A stretch of DNA of 64,000 bases from NCBI RefSeq assembly GCF_008710275.1, contig NZ_VYQE01000001.1, positions 558,001 to 622,000 of the forward strand. The letters are read 5' to 3'. Position 1 is the first letter of the stretch. Each line of letters starts with the position of its first letter. Positions 27,304 through 36,017 of this stretch are shown one piece after another. The notes under the pieces were generated by a model that was not told the origin of the DNA, made no database searches, and saw only the letters and a list, made by a program, of their open reading frames with translations. The DNA is from Histidinibacterium aquaticum. Lineage in GTDB: Bacteria; Pseudomonadota; Alphaproteobacteria; Rhodobacterales; Rhodobacteraceae. Made by a program: the position numbers and the translations under genes.

Positions 27304-28848
27304 CTAGAAGAGCGAGCCTTGTTCGGGCGGCTCGTCGCCCTTGCGCGCCCGCTTCGGGGCCCCTCCGCCCGGAGTCATGCGCCCGTCGGCGAATTCGATC
27401 TCCAGCGACACAGCCTTTCGAGCCTCCGCCGCGCGCGTCACGACGGCCCCGTCGCCGCGCACCACGGCATAGCCGCGGCTGAGGGTGGCCTTGTAGCTCA
27501 GCGTCTCGAGCAGCCGGGCCGCCCCCGCCACGCGTTCGGCCCGCCGCCGCTCCTGCGCCGAGGCGCAGCGCGAGAGCCGGGCGGTGGCCTCGGCGAGCCT
27601 GCGGCGGTCCCGCTCGGCGGCGCGGGAGAGCGGCTCGGGGCGCAGCTTGATCGCGCATTTCCGAAGCTCTTCGCGCTGGCGGTTGACCAGGCGCTGGAGC
27701 CCGGGCGCGAGGCGCGCGCCGTCCCGGTCCAGCCTCCGGCGCGCCTCGGCGAGCCGGGCGCGCATCCCTGCGGGGCGCAGGCCGCCGGAGGCCTCTGACA
27801 GCCGGTGGCGCTTGGCCTGAACGACAGAGGTAAGCGCGCGCGGCAGACGGTGGTCCTGAGCGTCGAGCCGCTGCCTCGGGGCCTCCACCAGCGACTGCGG
27901 TCGCCCGAGCCCCCGGGCGAGATCCCGCAGGCGCTGGCCGCGATTGACGAGACCCTGCGCGGTGCAATGGCTCATCCGCGCGCCCTGCCCGTCGAGCCAG
28001 GCGCGCAGCTCCGCGCGGACCGGCACGGCGATCTCCGCCGCCGCCGTGGGCGTCGGCGCGCGGCGGTCGGCCACGTAGTCGATCAGCGTGGTGTCGGTCT
28101 CGTGCCCCACGGCTGAGACCAGCGGGATCTCCGAGGCCGCCGCCGCCCGGGCCACGATCTCCTCGTTGAAGCCCCAGAGGTCCTCGATGGAGCCGCCGCC
28201 CCGCGCGACGATCAGCAGGTCGGGACGCGGCAGCGCGCCGCCGGGAGAGAGCGCGTTGAAGCCGGCGATGGCGCGGGCGACCTCGGGCGCGCAGGCCTGG
28301 CCCTGCACGGCGACCGGCCAGACCAGCACCTTGCGTGGGAAGCGCTCGCGCAGGCGGTGCAGGATATCGCGGATCACCGCGCCCGAAGGCGAGGTGACCA
28401 CGCCGATGACCTCGGGCAGGAAGGGCAGCTTGCGCTTGCGCGACTCGGCGAAGAGGCCCTCCGCCTCCAGCGCCTTCTTTCGCTTCTCGAACATCGCCAT
28501 GAGCGCACCGACGCCCGCGACGGAGACCTCCTCGACGTTGAGGTTGTACTTCGACTGGCCGCCGAAGGAGGTCATCTTGCCGGTGACGACGACCTCCAGC
28601 CCCTCTTCCGGCACGACCGAGAGGTTGGGGATCTGGCCCTTCCAGGTCGTGCAGGCGAGGACGTTCCGCTCGTCCTTCACGTCGAAGTAGAGATGTCCCG
28701 AGCGGGCGCGGAAGACGCGGCCGACCTCGCCCTTCACGCGGATGCGGCCGAAGGCATCCTCCAGCGTGCGTTTCACCGCGCCGGAGACCTCGGTCACCGT
28801 GTACTCGGGCAGGTTGCCGCCGGGGGTCGGGTCGTCGATCAGGTCCAT
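27304..28848 (-). CDS. xseA: Exodeoxyribonuclease VII large subunit
   Basis: A 514-residue subunit of the single-strand-specific exonuclease VII. It has the N-terminal OB-fold (about residues 12-110, [20 protein letters not shown]), the catalytic domain ([55 protein letters not shown] with key His/Asp near residues 246-253) and a long coiled-coil arm rich in R, L and A (about 290-430). The C-terminus carries an additional charged tail ([18 protein letters not shown]). Its partner xseB is not in the window. Divergent from purD. Confidence 0.95.
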   Translation of the reverse strand: MDLIDDPTPGGNLPEYTVTEVSGAVKRTLEDAFGRIRVKGEVGRVFRARSGHLYFDVKDERNVLACTTWKGQIPNLSVVPEEGLEVVVTGKMTSFGGQSKYNLNVEEVSVAGVGALMAMFEKRKKALEAEGLFAESRKRKLPFLPEVIGVVTSPSGAVIRDILHRLRERFPRKVLVWPVAVQGQACAPEVARAIAGFNALSPGGALPRPDLLIVARGGGSIEDLWGFNEEIVARAAAASEIPLVSAVGHETDTTLIDYVADRRAPTPTAAAEIAVPVRAELRAWLDGQGARMSHCTAQGLVNRGQRLRDLARGLGRPQSLVEAPRQRLDAQDHRLPRALTSVVQAKRHRLSEASGGLRPAGMRARLAEARRRLDRDGARLAPGLQRLVNRQREELRKCAIKLRPEPLSRAAERDRRRLAEATARLSRCASAQERRRAERVAGAARLLETLSYKATLSRGYAVVRGDGAVVTRAAEARKAVSLEIEFADGRMTPGGGAPKRARKGDEPPEQGSLF

Positions 28849-28965
28849 GGGCGGACCCTAGGGCTTGCGGCGGCGGGAGGGAAGGTCGCGCCGCGGGGCG
28901 GGCGGGCCGGTTGCCCTCCTTTCCGGGCGGGACTAGGAGAGGCGCGACCACCGGAGGGAGGCCGC

Positions 28966-30228
28966 ATGAACATCCTGATCCTCGGCTCCGGCGGCCGGGA
29001 ACACGCCATCGCCTGGGCGGTGAAGCAGAACCCCAAATGCGACCGGCTGATCGTGGCCCCGGGCAACCCCGGGATCGCCGAACTGGCCGAAACGACCGAG
29101 CTGGACATCCTGGACGGCGACGCGGTCGCGGTCTTCGCCGCCGAGAACGCGGTGGACCTGACCATCGTCGGCCCCGAGGCGCCGCTGGCGGCGGGCGTGG
29201 CCGACCGGCTGCGCGCGGCGGGTCTCGCGGTGCTCGGCCCCTCGGCGGCGGCGGCGCGGCTGGAAAGCTCCAAGGGCTTCACCAAGGCGGTCTGCGACGC
29301 AGCCGGTGCGCCGACGGCGGGCTACGCCAAGTTCCAGAACCCGGTCGAGGCCCATGCCTACGTCACCGCCAAGGGCGCGCCCATCGTGGTCAAGGCCGAC
29401 GGGCTCGCCGCGGGCAAGGGCGTCACCGTCGCCATGACCGAGGACGAGGCGCACGCCGCGCTCGACGAGATGTTCGGCGGCGCCTTCGGCGAGGCCGGCG
29501 CGGAGGTCGTGATCGAGGAGTTCATGACGGGCGAAGAGGCCTCGTTCTTCTGCCTGGTGGACGGGGAGACCGTGCTGCCCATCGGCACCGCGCAGGACCA
29601 CAAGCGCGTGGGCGAAGGGGACACCGGCCCGAATACCGGCGGGATGGGGGCCTATTCACCGGCGCCGGTGCTGACCGAGGAGGTCGAGCAGGCGGCGCTG
29701 AACCGCATCGTGCGGCCGACGATGGCGGTCCTCGCCCGGCAGGGCACGCCCTTCCGCGGCATCCTCTACGCCGGGCTGATGATCGAGGACGGCGTGCCGC
29801 GACTGGTCGAGTACAACGTGCGGCTGGGCGATCCCGAGGCGCAGGTGCTGATGATGCGGCTGGGGGCCCAGGCGCTCGACCTGTTCCAGGCCTGCGCGGA
29901 GGGGCGGCTCGACGAGGTCGCGCCGAACTGGGCCGACGACCACGCGATGACTGTGGTGCTGGCGGCCAAGGGGTATCCGGGAGCCTATGAGAAGGGCAGC
30001 GCGATCGGCGGGCTCGAGGGGCTGCGGCGCGACAGCCAGCACATGGTCTTTCACGCCGGAACCGCAGAGGCCGACGGCAAGACCGTCGCCGCAGGGGGAA
30101 GGGTCCTTTCGGCCACGGGACGCGGCGCGAGCCTGCAGGAGGCGCGCGACCGGGCCTATGGCCTCGCCGACGGCGTGGACTGGCCCGAGGGCTTTTTCCG
30201 GCGGGATATCGGCTGGCGCGCGCTCTGA
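28966..30228 (+). CDS. purD: Phosphoribosylamine-glycine ligase (GARS)
   Basis: Catalyses the ATP-dependent joining of glycine to phosphoribosylamine in purine synthesis. The 420-residue ATP-grasp enzyme starts [20 protein letters not shown], with the N domain to residue 100, ATP-grasp region ([74 protein letters not shown]) and C-terminal domain. Length is typical. The ATG has GGAGGGAGG upstream. Monocistronic here: xseA is divergent and the next gene convergent. Confidence 0.97.
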   Translation: MNILILGSGGREHAIAWAVKQNPKCDRLIVAPGNPGIAELAETTELDILDGDAVAVFAAENAVDLTIVGPEAPLAAGVADRLRAAGLAVLGPSAAAARLESSKGFTKAVCDAAGAPTAGYAKFQNPVEAHAYVTAKGAPIVVKADGLAAGKGVTVAMTEDEAHAALDEMFGGAFGEAGAEVVIEEFMTGEEASFFCLVDGETVLPIGTAQDHKRVGEGDTGPNTGGMGAYSPAPVLTEEVEQAALNRIVRPTMAVLARQGTPFRGILYAGLMIEDGVPRLVEYNVRLGDPEAQVLMMRLGAQALDLFQACAEGRLDEVAPNWADDHAMTVVLAAKGYPGAYEKGSAIGGLEGLRRDSQHMVFHAGTAEADGKTVAAGGRVLSATGRGASLQEARDRAYGLADGVDWPEGFFRRDIGWRAL

Positions 30229-30232
30229 GACC

Positions 30233-30248
30233 CGCGCCAGCCGGCGCG
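30233..30248. terminator. Short hairpin between convergent purD and SDR genes
   Basis: CGCGCC-AGCC-GGCGCG forms a 6-bp GC stem in the 22-base gap between stops. No U-run follows on either strand, so it is at best a weak bidirectional stop. Confidence 0.3.
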
Positions 30249-30250
30249 CG

Positions 30251-31054
30251 TCACTGGATGACCCAGCCGCCGTCGATGTGGATCATCTGGCCGGTCATGT
30301 AGTCGCTGTCGTGGCTGGCGAGGAAGGCGGCGGTGCCCTTCACGTCATCGGGGTAGCTCACCTTCTTCAGCGCCAGGATCTCGGCGAGGTCGTCGAAAGC
30401 CTGCCCCTCGCGCTCCTTGAAGCCGATCTCGACGAGGTCCTTGTCGAGCTGCTCCCAGAGCGGGGTCTTCACCACGCCCGGGGCGTAGCCGTTCACCGTG
30501 ATGTTGTGCTCGGCCAGGGCGATCGCGCCGCAGTGGGTCAGCGCCAGGCAGCCGTATTTCGAGGTGCAGTAGACGGTCACGTCCACCAGCGGCTTGCGCG
30601 AGGCGACGGAGCCCACGTTGATGAGCTTGTAGGGCGTCTCCTCGGGGCCCTGGGCGATCATCTGGCGCGCGGTCTCCTGCATACCGAGCCACATGCCCTT
30701 GGTGTTGACCGTCATGATGAGGTCCCAGTTCGGCTCGTCGATATCCATGAAGAACCGGGGCTTGTTGAGGCCGGCGTTGAAGACACCGATGTTGATCGAG
30801 CCGAAGGCCTCGACGGTGGCGGCCACCGCGTTCGCGTTGTCTTCGCGCTTGGTGACGTCCATCTTCACGGCGATGGCCTTGCCGTTGCCGCGCTCGTTGA
30901 TCTTGTCGGCGACGGACTGCGCCTCGTCGAGGTCGAGGTCGCCGAGGCAGACGTTGCCCCCCTGCTCCGCGAAATGCTCTGCGTTCACCGCGCCCATGCC
31001 GCGCGCGGCACCGGTGATGAGGATGTTCTTGCCCTTGAGGCGGTTGGGGTCCAT
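30251..31054 (-). CDS. Short-chain dehydrogenase/reductase (polyol/sugar type), paralog 1
   Basis: A 267-residue classical SDR. Cofactor motif TGAARGMG with an acidic residue after the second strand (CLGDLDLDEA), which favours NAD; NAG motif; catalytic Ser in NVGSVASRK and Y-C-T-S-K (YxxxK). The C-terminus has SDYMTGQMIHIDGG, as in many polyol and sugar dehydrogenases. It lies 28 bases downstream of the HTH-SBP regulator on the same strand. It is strongly similar to the second SDR of the locus at 34147 (shared NKP-DI/DV-NW, GMQE-ARQMIAQG, HNITV-G-APGVV). Likely acts on the imported sugar or polyol. Confidence 0.88.
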   Translation of the reverse strand: MDPNRLKGKNILITGAARGMGAVNAEHFAEQGGNVCLGDLDLDEAQSVADKINERGNGKAIAVKMDVTKREDNANAVAATVEAFGSINIGVFNAGLNKPRFFMDIDEPNWDLIMTVNTKGMWLGMQETARQMIAQGPEETPYKLINVGSVASRKPLVDVTVYCTSKYGCLALTHCGAIALAEHNITVNGYAPGVVKTPLWEQLDKDLVEIGFKEREGQAFDDLAEILALKKVSYPDDVKGTAAFLASHDSDYMTGQMIHIDGGWVIQ

Positions 31055-31082
31055 CGGTTTCCTCCCTGTCTGACCTTGGTCG

Positions 31083-32825
31083 CTACGGAATGGCGGCCTC
31101 GGCGCGCTCCTGCGCGCGCCTGAGCGCCTGCCGCGGGGAGACGACGCCCCGCAGCATGTCGTGGAATTCCTCGCCGCAGATGCGGATGATCTCGGAGATC
31201 TCGGGGATCGGCGGGCGCGGCCAGAACTGCAGCTCGTCGCGCCAGGACATCTGGTCGACCGCCTCGAAGATCGGGCTGAGGCGGCGCACCTCCGGGTCGG
31301 CGCCCACGGAGTAGCGCGGGCTCGTCCGGCTGCCGTTCTGGATGTAGAGCTTCTGCGCCTCGGGAGAGGTGAAGGCGATGAGCGCCTCCGCTGCCTCGGC
31401 ACGGCGGTCGGGCGCGAGGTTGGCCGGGATTCCAAGGACGTAGCCGCCAACCGGGGCCACCGGGCGCGCGCCGGGCCCGTGCGGGTGCGGCAGGTAGCCG
31501 GTCGTACCGTTCGCGGGCGAGGCGGGGTCGAGCTCGAAGTAGGGTGCAAGCAGCGTGTAGCCGTAGGCCATCGCCACCTTGCCCTCGGCGTAGGGGCGCA
31601 CCCGCTCGTACCAGGACATCGAGAGGATGTCGGGCGGGGCCACGTCCATCAGGTCCATGAGGTACTCGGCGGCGGCGAGGCCCCGCTCGGTGTCGATGGT
31701 CACCCGCGGTCTCTCGCGGCCCAGCCAGTCGGCGTCGTAGCCCCCGGCGATGGGCTGCATGTCGAGGATCGGCTGGCCGAAGTCGGCGCAGGCCATCATG
31801 AAGGTATGTCCCAGGGCCGTCCCGCGCGCCGCGTTCCAGGCGATGCCGTAGCGCCCGTGGCGCGGGTCGTGCAGCGCGCGGGCGGCCTCCAGCACGGCGC
31901 CGGTGGTCGTCGGCGGCTCGAGCCCTGCCTCGGCGAAGAGATCGCGGCGGTAGAACATCAGTTCAGGCGTGGTCTGCGCAGGCACGCCGTAGGGGCGGCC
32001 CATCCAGTGCGCCGCGCGCCAGCCCGCGGTGTGGAAGTCGCCGGGATCGAGGCGAGAGACCTCCATCATCTCGTCGAGCGGGGCGAGGACGCCGCGCGCC
32101 ACGAACTCGCCGACCCAGGGCAGGTCCACGGCGATCAGGTCGTAGCGGCTCTGCGGCCGGGCGGCGTTGCGGATCGCCTCCTCGCGCAGCCGGTCGATCG
32201 AAAAGGCGCGCTGATTGATCTTCGCGCCGACGAGCTGCTCGAACTGGCGCTTCAGGTTGTCCATGACCATGAAGGTCGGGTCGCCGTGGACGAGGATCCG
32301 CAGCCCTCCGGCGAGACGGAGCGGGCGCTGCAGGACCTGAGGCGGCGGAATCAGTGTCGTGGAATCGATATAGGAGCCACCGAAGTAGTAGTCGGCCTCG
32401 GCCGGAGCGCCCGTCTCGACGAAGGCGCGGCGGCCGAGGCGCAGGATGCGGTCCGAGAGCTGGGCCCAGACGGACAGCATCTCTTCGCTGGGATGAAGCG
32501 AGAAGGACTTGCCGGTCTTGGACCGCGGCCGCTGCTCGATCAGGCCCGCCTTCTGCATGTCGGCGAGTCGACGGACGGCGGTCGCGTAGGGCACACCCGC
32601 CGCGGCGACCATGCTGGAGGGGGTGACGATGCGCCCGTCCAGATGGCTGCGCAGCAGGTGCAGGCTCATGCCGAGGTAGGGGTCGGGGGTCGAAGGCTCC
32701 AGCGCGCCGCCCAGTTCGAGCATCAGCTCCTCGAGGAACCCGGTGGCCATCGCCAGATCGGTCCGGCCCGACCGCTCCGCCGGCTGGCGGGAGGCGGCCT
32801 GTCCGATCTGGATGTTCTCGGCCAT
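31083..32825 (-). CDS. Winged-helix/solute-binding-domain fusion regulator
   Basis: A 580-residue cytoplasmic protein without signal peptide. Residues about 50-120 form a winged helix-turn-helix (VTPSSMVAAAGVPYATAVRR, LADMQKAGLIEQRP, then a wing SKTGKSFSLHPS). Residues about 170-580 are a complete MalE-class solute-binding fold (LRILVHGDPTFMVMDNLKRQ; RYDLIAVDLPWVGEFVARGV; LAPLDEMMEV; GVPAQTTPELMFYRRDLFAE; ALIAFTSPEAQKLYIQNGS; C-terminal AQERAEAAIP). DNA binding plus a captured sugar-binding domain suggests a one-component sensor of the transporter locus, analogous in plan to SgrR. ATG 32825 has AGGTG upstream; a GTG at 32882 is a longer alternative. Divergent from the transporter genes. Confidence 0.8.
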   Translation of the reverse strand: MAENIQIGQAASRQPAERSGRTDLAMATGFLEELMLELGGALEPSTPDPYLGMSLHLLRSHLDGRIVTPSSMVAAAGVPYATAVRRLADMQKAGLIEQRPRSKTGKSFSLHPSEEMLSVWAQLSDRILRLGRRAFVETGAPAEADYYFGGSYIDSTTLIPPPQVLQRPLRLAGGLRILVHGDPTFMVMDNLKRQFEQLVGAKINQRAFSIDRLREEAIRNAARPQSRYDLIAVDLPWVGEFVARGVLAPLDEMMEVSRLDPGDFHTAGWRAAHWMGRPYGVPAQTTPELMFYRRDLFAEAGLEPPTTTGAVLEAARALHDPRHGRYGIAWNAARGTALGHTFMMACADFGQPILDMQPIAGGYDADWLGRERPRVTIDTERGLAAAEYLMDLMDVAPPDILSMSWYERVRPYAEGKVAMAYGYTLLAPYFELDPASPANGTTGYLPHPHGPGARPVAPVGGYVLGIPANLAPDRRAEAAEALIAFTSPEAQKLYIQNGSRTSPRYSVGADPEVRRLSPIFEAVDQMSWRDELQFWPRPPIPEISEIIRICGEEFHDMLRGVVSPRQALRRAQERAEAAIP

Positions 32826-32901
32826 TGCGTTCACCTGTCGGAGGTCCTTCGGCGGGGGGTCTGTTCTGTCGCGTCGGCTCACAGCGGGTCTCCGTGGAAA
32901 A

Positions 32902-32973
32902 ATGTCCAGTTCGATATCCAGACGTTACGTCCAATATATCCATTATGGATACATCCATGTCCGAAACGGACAT
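32902..32973. promoter_or_regulatory. Operator array between regulator and transporter
   Basis: Six hexamers of the form AYRTCC in the same orientation (starts at 32902, 32914, 32927, 32936, 32951, 32957) lie in an A/T-rich 72-base stretch. Two perfect dyads are embedded: TATCCATTATGGATA (32937-32951) and ATGTCCGAAACGGACAT (32957-32973). The stretch lies 77 bases from the regulator start and 133 from the transporter start, the expected place for a shared control region. No convincing sigma-70 hexamers could be assigned within or after it. Confidence 0.65.
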
Positions 32974-33105
32974 CTTGCCTGACGCTTGGGCGGCCATGTT
33001 CGTGGAAAGTGAGGGTCGAGACTTCCGCGGCCCGACGAGGGCCCCGCCAAGAGGAGGGCGGCGGACAGTCCGAAGAACAGTCAGTCTCTAGGGAGGACAC
33101 CTGAC

Positions 33106-34068
33106 ATGACACCGACCAAGATCACTCTGGCCGCGACCACCGCGCTCGTCACCGCCGGCCTTGCCGGCGCCGCGGCCGCGCAGGAGTACACGATCGGCAT
33201 CACCCAGAACAACGTGGGCGTCGACAGCTACCAGACCACCTACGAACAGGCCTTCATCGAGGCCGCCGAGGCGAACGAGAACGTCGAGGTAGTGGTGCTG
33301 GACGCCGGCGGCGACGTGGCCCGCCAGATCGCGCAGGTCGAGGACCTGATCCAGCAGGAAGTCGACGCCATCATCATCTGGCCGACCAACGGCGAGGCCG
33401 TCATTCCCGCCGTGCGCAAGGCCAGCCAGGCCGACATCCCGGTGATCGTCACCAACTCCAACATTGCCGAGCCGGGCTTCGACTTCGTCGCCTCCTTCTC
33501 GGGCCCCGACAACATCACGCAGGGCGCGCGCTCGGCCGAGATCATGTGCGACCGCTTCACCGAGCTCGGCATCCAGGACGAGGCCCAGATCGTGCAGATC
33601 TCCGGCCAGCCCGGCTACACCACCGCCATCGAGCGGGCGCAGGGTTTCGAGGATCGTCTGCCCGAGGTCTGCCCGAACGTGACCCTGATGGAGACGCAGC
33701 CGGGCGACTGGAACCGCGAGAAGTCGCAGCAGGTCATGGAAGCCTTCCTGGTCAAGTACGACGACATCGACGGCGTCTATGCCGGCGACGACAACATGGG
33801 CGTGGGCGCGTTGAACGCCGCGCGCGCCGCGGGCCGGTCCGAGGACATCGTCTTCGTCGGCGCCACCAACTTCGCCGTGGGCTACGAGGCCATGGGCGAA
33901 GGCGATTACTGGGGCTCGATCTACCAGTCGCCGGTCGACGACGCCGAGGCGGCGCTGCAGACCGCGCTCGACGTGCTGAACGGCGAGGACGTGCCGTTCC
34001 TCAACTACTTCGACACGCCGAAGATCACCCAGGACAACATGGATGAGTTCGAGAAGCCTGTCTTCTGA
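33106..34068 (+). CDS. Ribose-class sugar ABC transporter, periplasmic binding protein
   Basis: A 320-residue class B (RbsB-like, Peripla_BP_4) binding protein with a Sec signal peptide ending AGAAAAQ before EYTIGI. Landmarks: QVEDLIQQEVDAIIIWPTNG, IPVIVTNSNI, GQPGYTTAIERAQGF, DGVYAGDDNMGVGALNAA. It should capture a monosaccharide or polyol in the periplasm and deliver it to the permease pair downstream. First gene of the transport operon, preceded by a GGGAGGA ribosome-binding site and the operator array. A strong hairpin follows it. The binding-pocket residues do not let me name the ligand. Confidence 0.9.
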   Translation: MTPTKITLAATTALVTAGLAGAAAAQEYTIGITQNNVGVDSYQTTYEQAFIEAAEANENVEVVVLDAGGDVARQIAQVEDLIQQEVDAIIIWPTNGEAVIPAVRKASQADIPVIVTNSNIAEPGFDFVASFSGPDNITQGARSAEIMCDRFTELGIQDEAQIVQISGQPGYTTAIERAQGFEDRLPEVCPNVTLMETQPGDWNREKSQQVMEAFLVKYDDIDGVYAGDDNMGVGALNAARAAGRSEDIVFVGATNFAVGYEAMGEGDYWGSIYQSPVDDAEAALQTALDVLNGEDVPFLNYFDTPKITQDNMDEFEKPVF

Positions 34069-34082
34069 TCTCTCCTCCCTGG

Positions 34083-34111
34083 CCGGGCGCGGGACCTCTC
34101 CCCGCGCCCGG
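34083..34111 (+). terminator. Intercistronic hairpin after the binding-protein gene
   Basis: CCGGGCGCGGG and CCCGCGCCCGG form a perfect 11-bp stem around a 7-base loop, 15 bases after the stop. It lacks a U-run, so it more likely acts as a 3' stabiliser and partial attenuator, allowing excess binding protein relative to the membrane components downstream. Confidence 0.6.
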
Positions 34112-34146
34112 TCTCATTCTTCAGCTTCGAACAAGGGTATCGGGTT

Positions 34147-34944
34147 ATGGGACGTGTGGCAGGCCGCTCCTGCATCGTGACGGGCGCCGCCCGGGGTATC
34201 GGCCGCGCCATCGGCGAAGCCCTGGTCGAGGAAGGCGCCGACGTCTGCTTTGCGGACATCAACGGTGACGCCGCAGCCGAGGTCGCCGAGGGCGCCATGG
34301 GCCGGGTCAACGGGAGCGGCGCGCGCGTGACCCACGCGGCCGTCGACGTCACCGACCGCGAGCAGGTCCGCGCGATGATCGCCCACGCGGTGGAGCGCTT
34401 CGGCAAGCTCGACGTCAAGTTCAACAACGCGGGCGTCAACAAGCCCATGAACTTCCTCGACGTGACCGAGGAGAACTGGAATTTCATCATGGGCGTCAAC
34501 GGTCTGGGCTGCCTCATCGGCATGCAGGAGGCCGCCCGCCAGATGATCGCCCAGGGCACGGGCGGCAAGATCGTGAACACCGCCTCGATCGCTAGCCGGC
34601 AGGGCTTCGACAACGTGGCGCCCTACTGCGCCAGCAAGCACGCCGTGGTCTCGCTCACCCAGTCGGGCGCGCGCGACCTGGCCAAGCACAACATCACCGT
34701 GACCGGCTTCGCGCCGGGCGTCGTCGCCACCGAGATGTGGGACCAGGTCGACAAGGACCTGATGAACATCGGCGCCGCCGAGCGCCCCGGCCAGGCGATG
34801 GAGGAGTTCTCGACCGGGATTCTGCGCGGTCGAGTGGCCCGGCCGGACGACATCACCGGCACGACGACCTTCCTCGCATCGAAGGACAGCGATTACATGA
34901 CGGGGCAGATCGTAATGATCGACGGGGGGATGACCCTCGTCTGA
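34147..34944 (+). CDS. Short-chain dehydrogenase/reductase (polyol/sugar type), paralog 2
   Basis: A 265-residue classical SDR with TGAARGIG cofactor loop, Asp after strand two (CFADINGDAA, NAD preference), NNAG, catalytic Ser in TASIASRQG and YCASK. It shares long identical blocks with the SDR at 30251, so the two arose by duplication. It is inserted between binding-protein and permease genes, meaning it is co-transcribed with the transporter and probably processes the imported compound. The start ATG follows a weak AGGG. Confidence 0.9.
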   Translation: MGRVAGRSCIVTGAARGIGRAIGEALVEEGADVCFADINGDAAAEVAEGAMGRVNGSGARVTHAAVDVTDREQVRAMIAHAVERFGKLDVKFNNAGVNKPMNFLDVTEENWNFIMGVNGLGCLIGMQEAARQMIAQGTGGKIVNTASIASRQGFDNVAPYCASKHAVVSLTQSGARDLAKHNITVTGFAPGVVATEMWDQVDKDLMNIGAAERPGQAMEEFSTGILRGRVARPDDITGTTTFLASKDSDYMTGQIVMIDGGMTLV

Positions 34945-34969
34945 CAGACGTCTCGGGGAGGAGGCGGAC

Positions 34970-36004
34970 ATGGCAGACGTATCGGACAAGCGGCCGGCGA
35001 CAAGCGAGACCGGCAGGGAGGACAGCAAGATGGCGGGCCTGAGCAAGGCGTCCGTGGGAACGTTTCTGGCCAAGCAGGGAATCCTGGTGGCCTTCGTCCT
35101 GTTCATCATCGGTTTCACCATCGCGAACCCACGCTTCATCGACCCCGACAACGTGCTCGGCGTCGTCCGATCCTCCGCGATCCTGGGGGTCATGGCGCTC
35201 GGCGTGACCTTCGTGGTCATCAGCGGCAACCTCGACCTCTCCGTGGGGTCGATGATGTCGTTCTCGACGATCGTCGTGCTCGACCTGCACGACAAGATCG
35301 GCCCAGCCCTCGCGATCCCCGCGATGTTTGCCATGACGCTCTGTCTCGGCGCCTTCATCGGCTTCCTCGTGGGCTACCTGAGGCTCAACTCGCTGATCGT
35401 GACGCTGGGGATGCTCTCGGCCATCCACGGGCTCACGCTCACCTATTCCGGCGGCCAGAACATGGACATCGCCGACAAGTCCGGGACCTGGTTCAGCGTC
35501 TTCGGCCAGGGCGAGGCCCTGGGGATCCCGGTGCCGATCCTGATGTTCCTCGCGCTCGCCGCTGCACTCGGCGTCATCCTCGCCAAGACCCCTTTCGGAC
35601 GGAAGGTCTACGCGGTGGGCGGCAACGGCACGGCGGCCACCTTCTCGGGGATCCGGCGGGCGCGCGTCGTCTTCGCCTGCTACCTGATCTCGGCGTTCTG
35701 CGTCGCCTGCGCGGGCCTCATCCAGGCCAGCCGGTCGCTGGGCTCGCAGAACACCGTGGGCCAGGGGATGGAGCTCGAAGTGCTTGCGGCGGTGATCCTC
35801 GGCGGCGCCTCGCTGCTGGGCGGCTCCGGTACGATCTTCAAGACGGTCATCGGCGTGCTGATCCTGGGCTTCATCCAGAACGGCCTGCTGCTCGTCGGCC
35901 TGCAATTCTACGTCCAGTACGTCGTCACCTGGATCATCATCATCCTGGCGGTCTGGCTCGACATCGCGGCCAAGCGCGGCCGGCTCTGGTCACCGATCGC
36001 CTGA
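34970..36004 (+). CDS. Ribose-class ABC transporter permease 1
   Basis: A 344-residue BPD_transp_2 (RbsC-like) permease with 8-10 membrane helices. Signature segments: ILGVMALGVTFVVISGNLDL, SVGSMMSFS, LGGASLLGGSGTIFKTVIGV. The first 30 residues are a charged cytoplasmic tail; a second in-frame ATG (codon 21) is possible, but GGGGAGGAGG precedes the first. Follows SDR paralog 2 by 25 bases and precedes a second permease by 13, so the channel is probably a heterodimer. Confidence 0.92.
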   Translation: MADVSDKRPATSETGREDSKMAGLSKASVGTFLAKQGILVAFVLFIIGFTIANPRFIDPDNVLGVVRSSAILGVMALGVTFVVISGNLDLSVGSMMSFSTIVVLDLHDKIGPALAIPAMFAMTLCLGAFIGFLVGYLRLNSLIVTLGMLSAIHGLTLTYSGGQNMDIADKSGTWFSVFGQGEALGIPVPILMFLALAAALGVILAKTPFGRKVYAVGGNGTAATFSGIRRARVVFACYLISAFCVACAGLIQASRSLGSQNTVGQGMELEVLAAVILGGASLLGGSGTIFKTVIGVLILGFIQNGLLLVGLQFYVQYVVTWIIIILAVWLDIAAKRGRLWSPIA

Positions 36005-36017
36005 GGAGGGACACCCC

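Noticed and set aside
28357-28965. Upstream extension of the purD frame
   Set aside because: It lies antisense to xseA, and purD begins with the conserved [14 protein letters not shown] after a strong ribosome-binding site at 28966.
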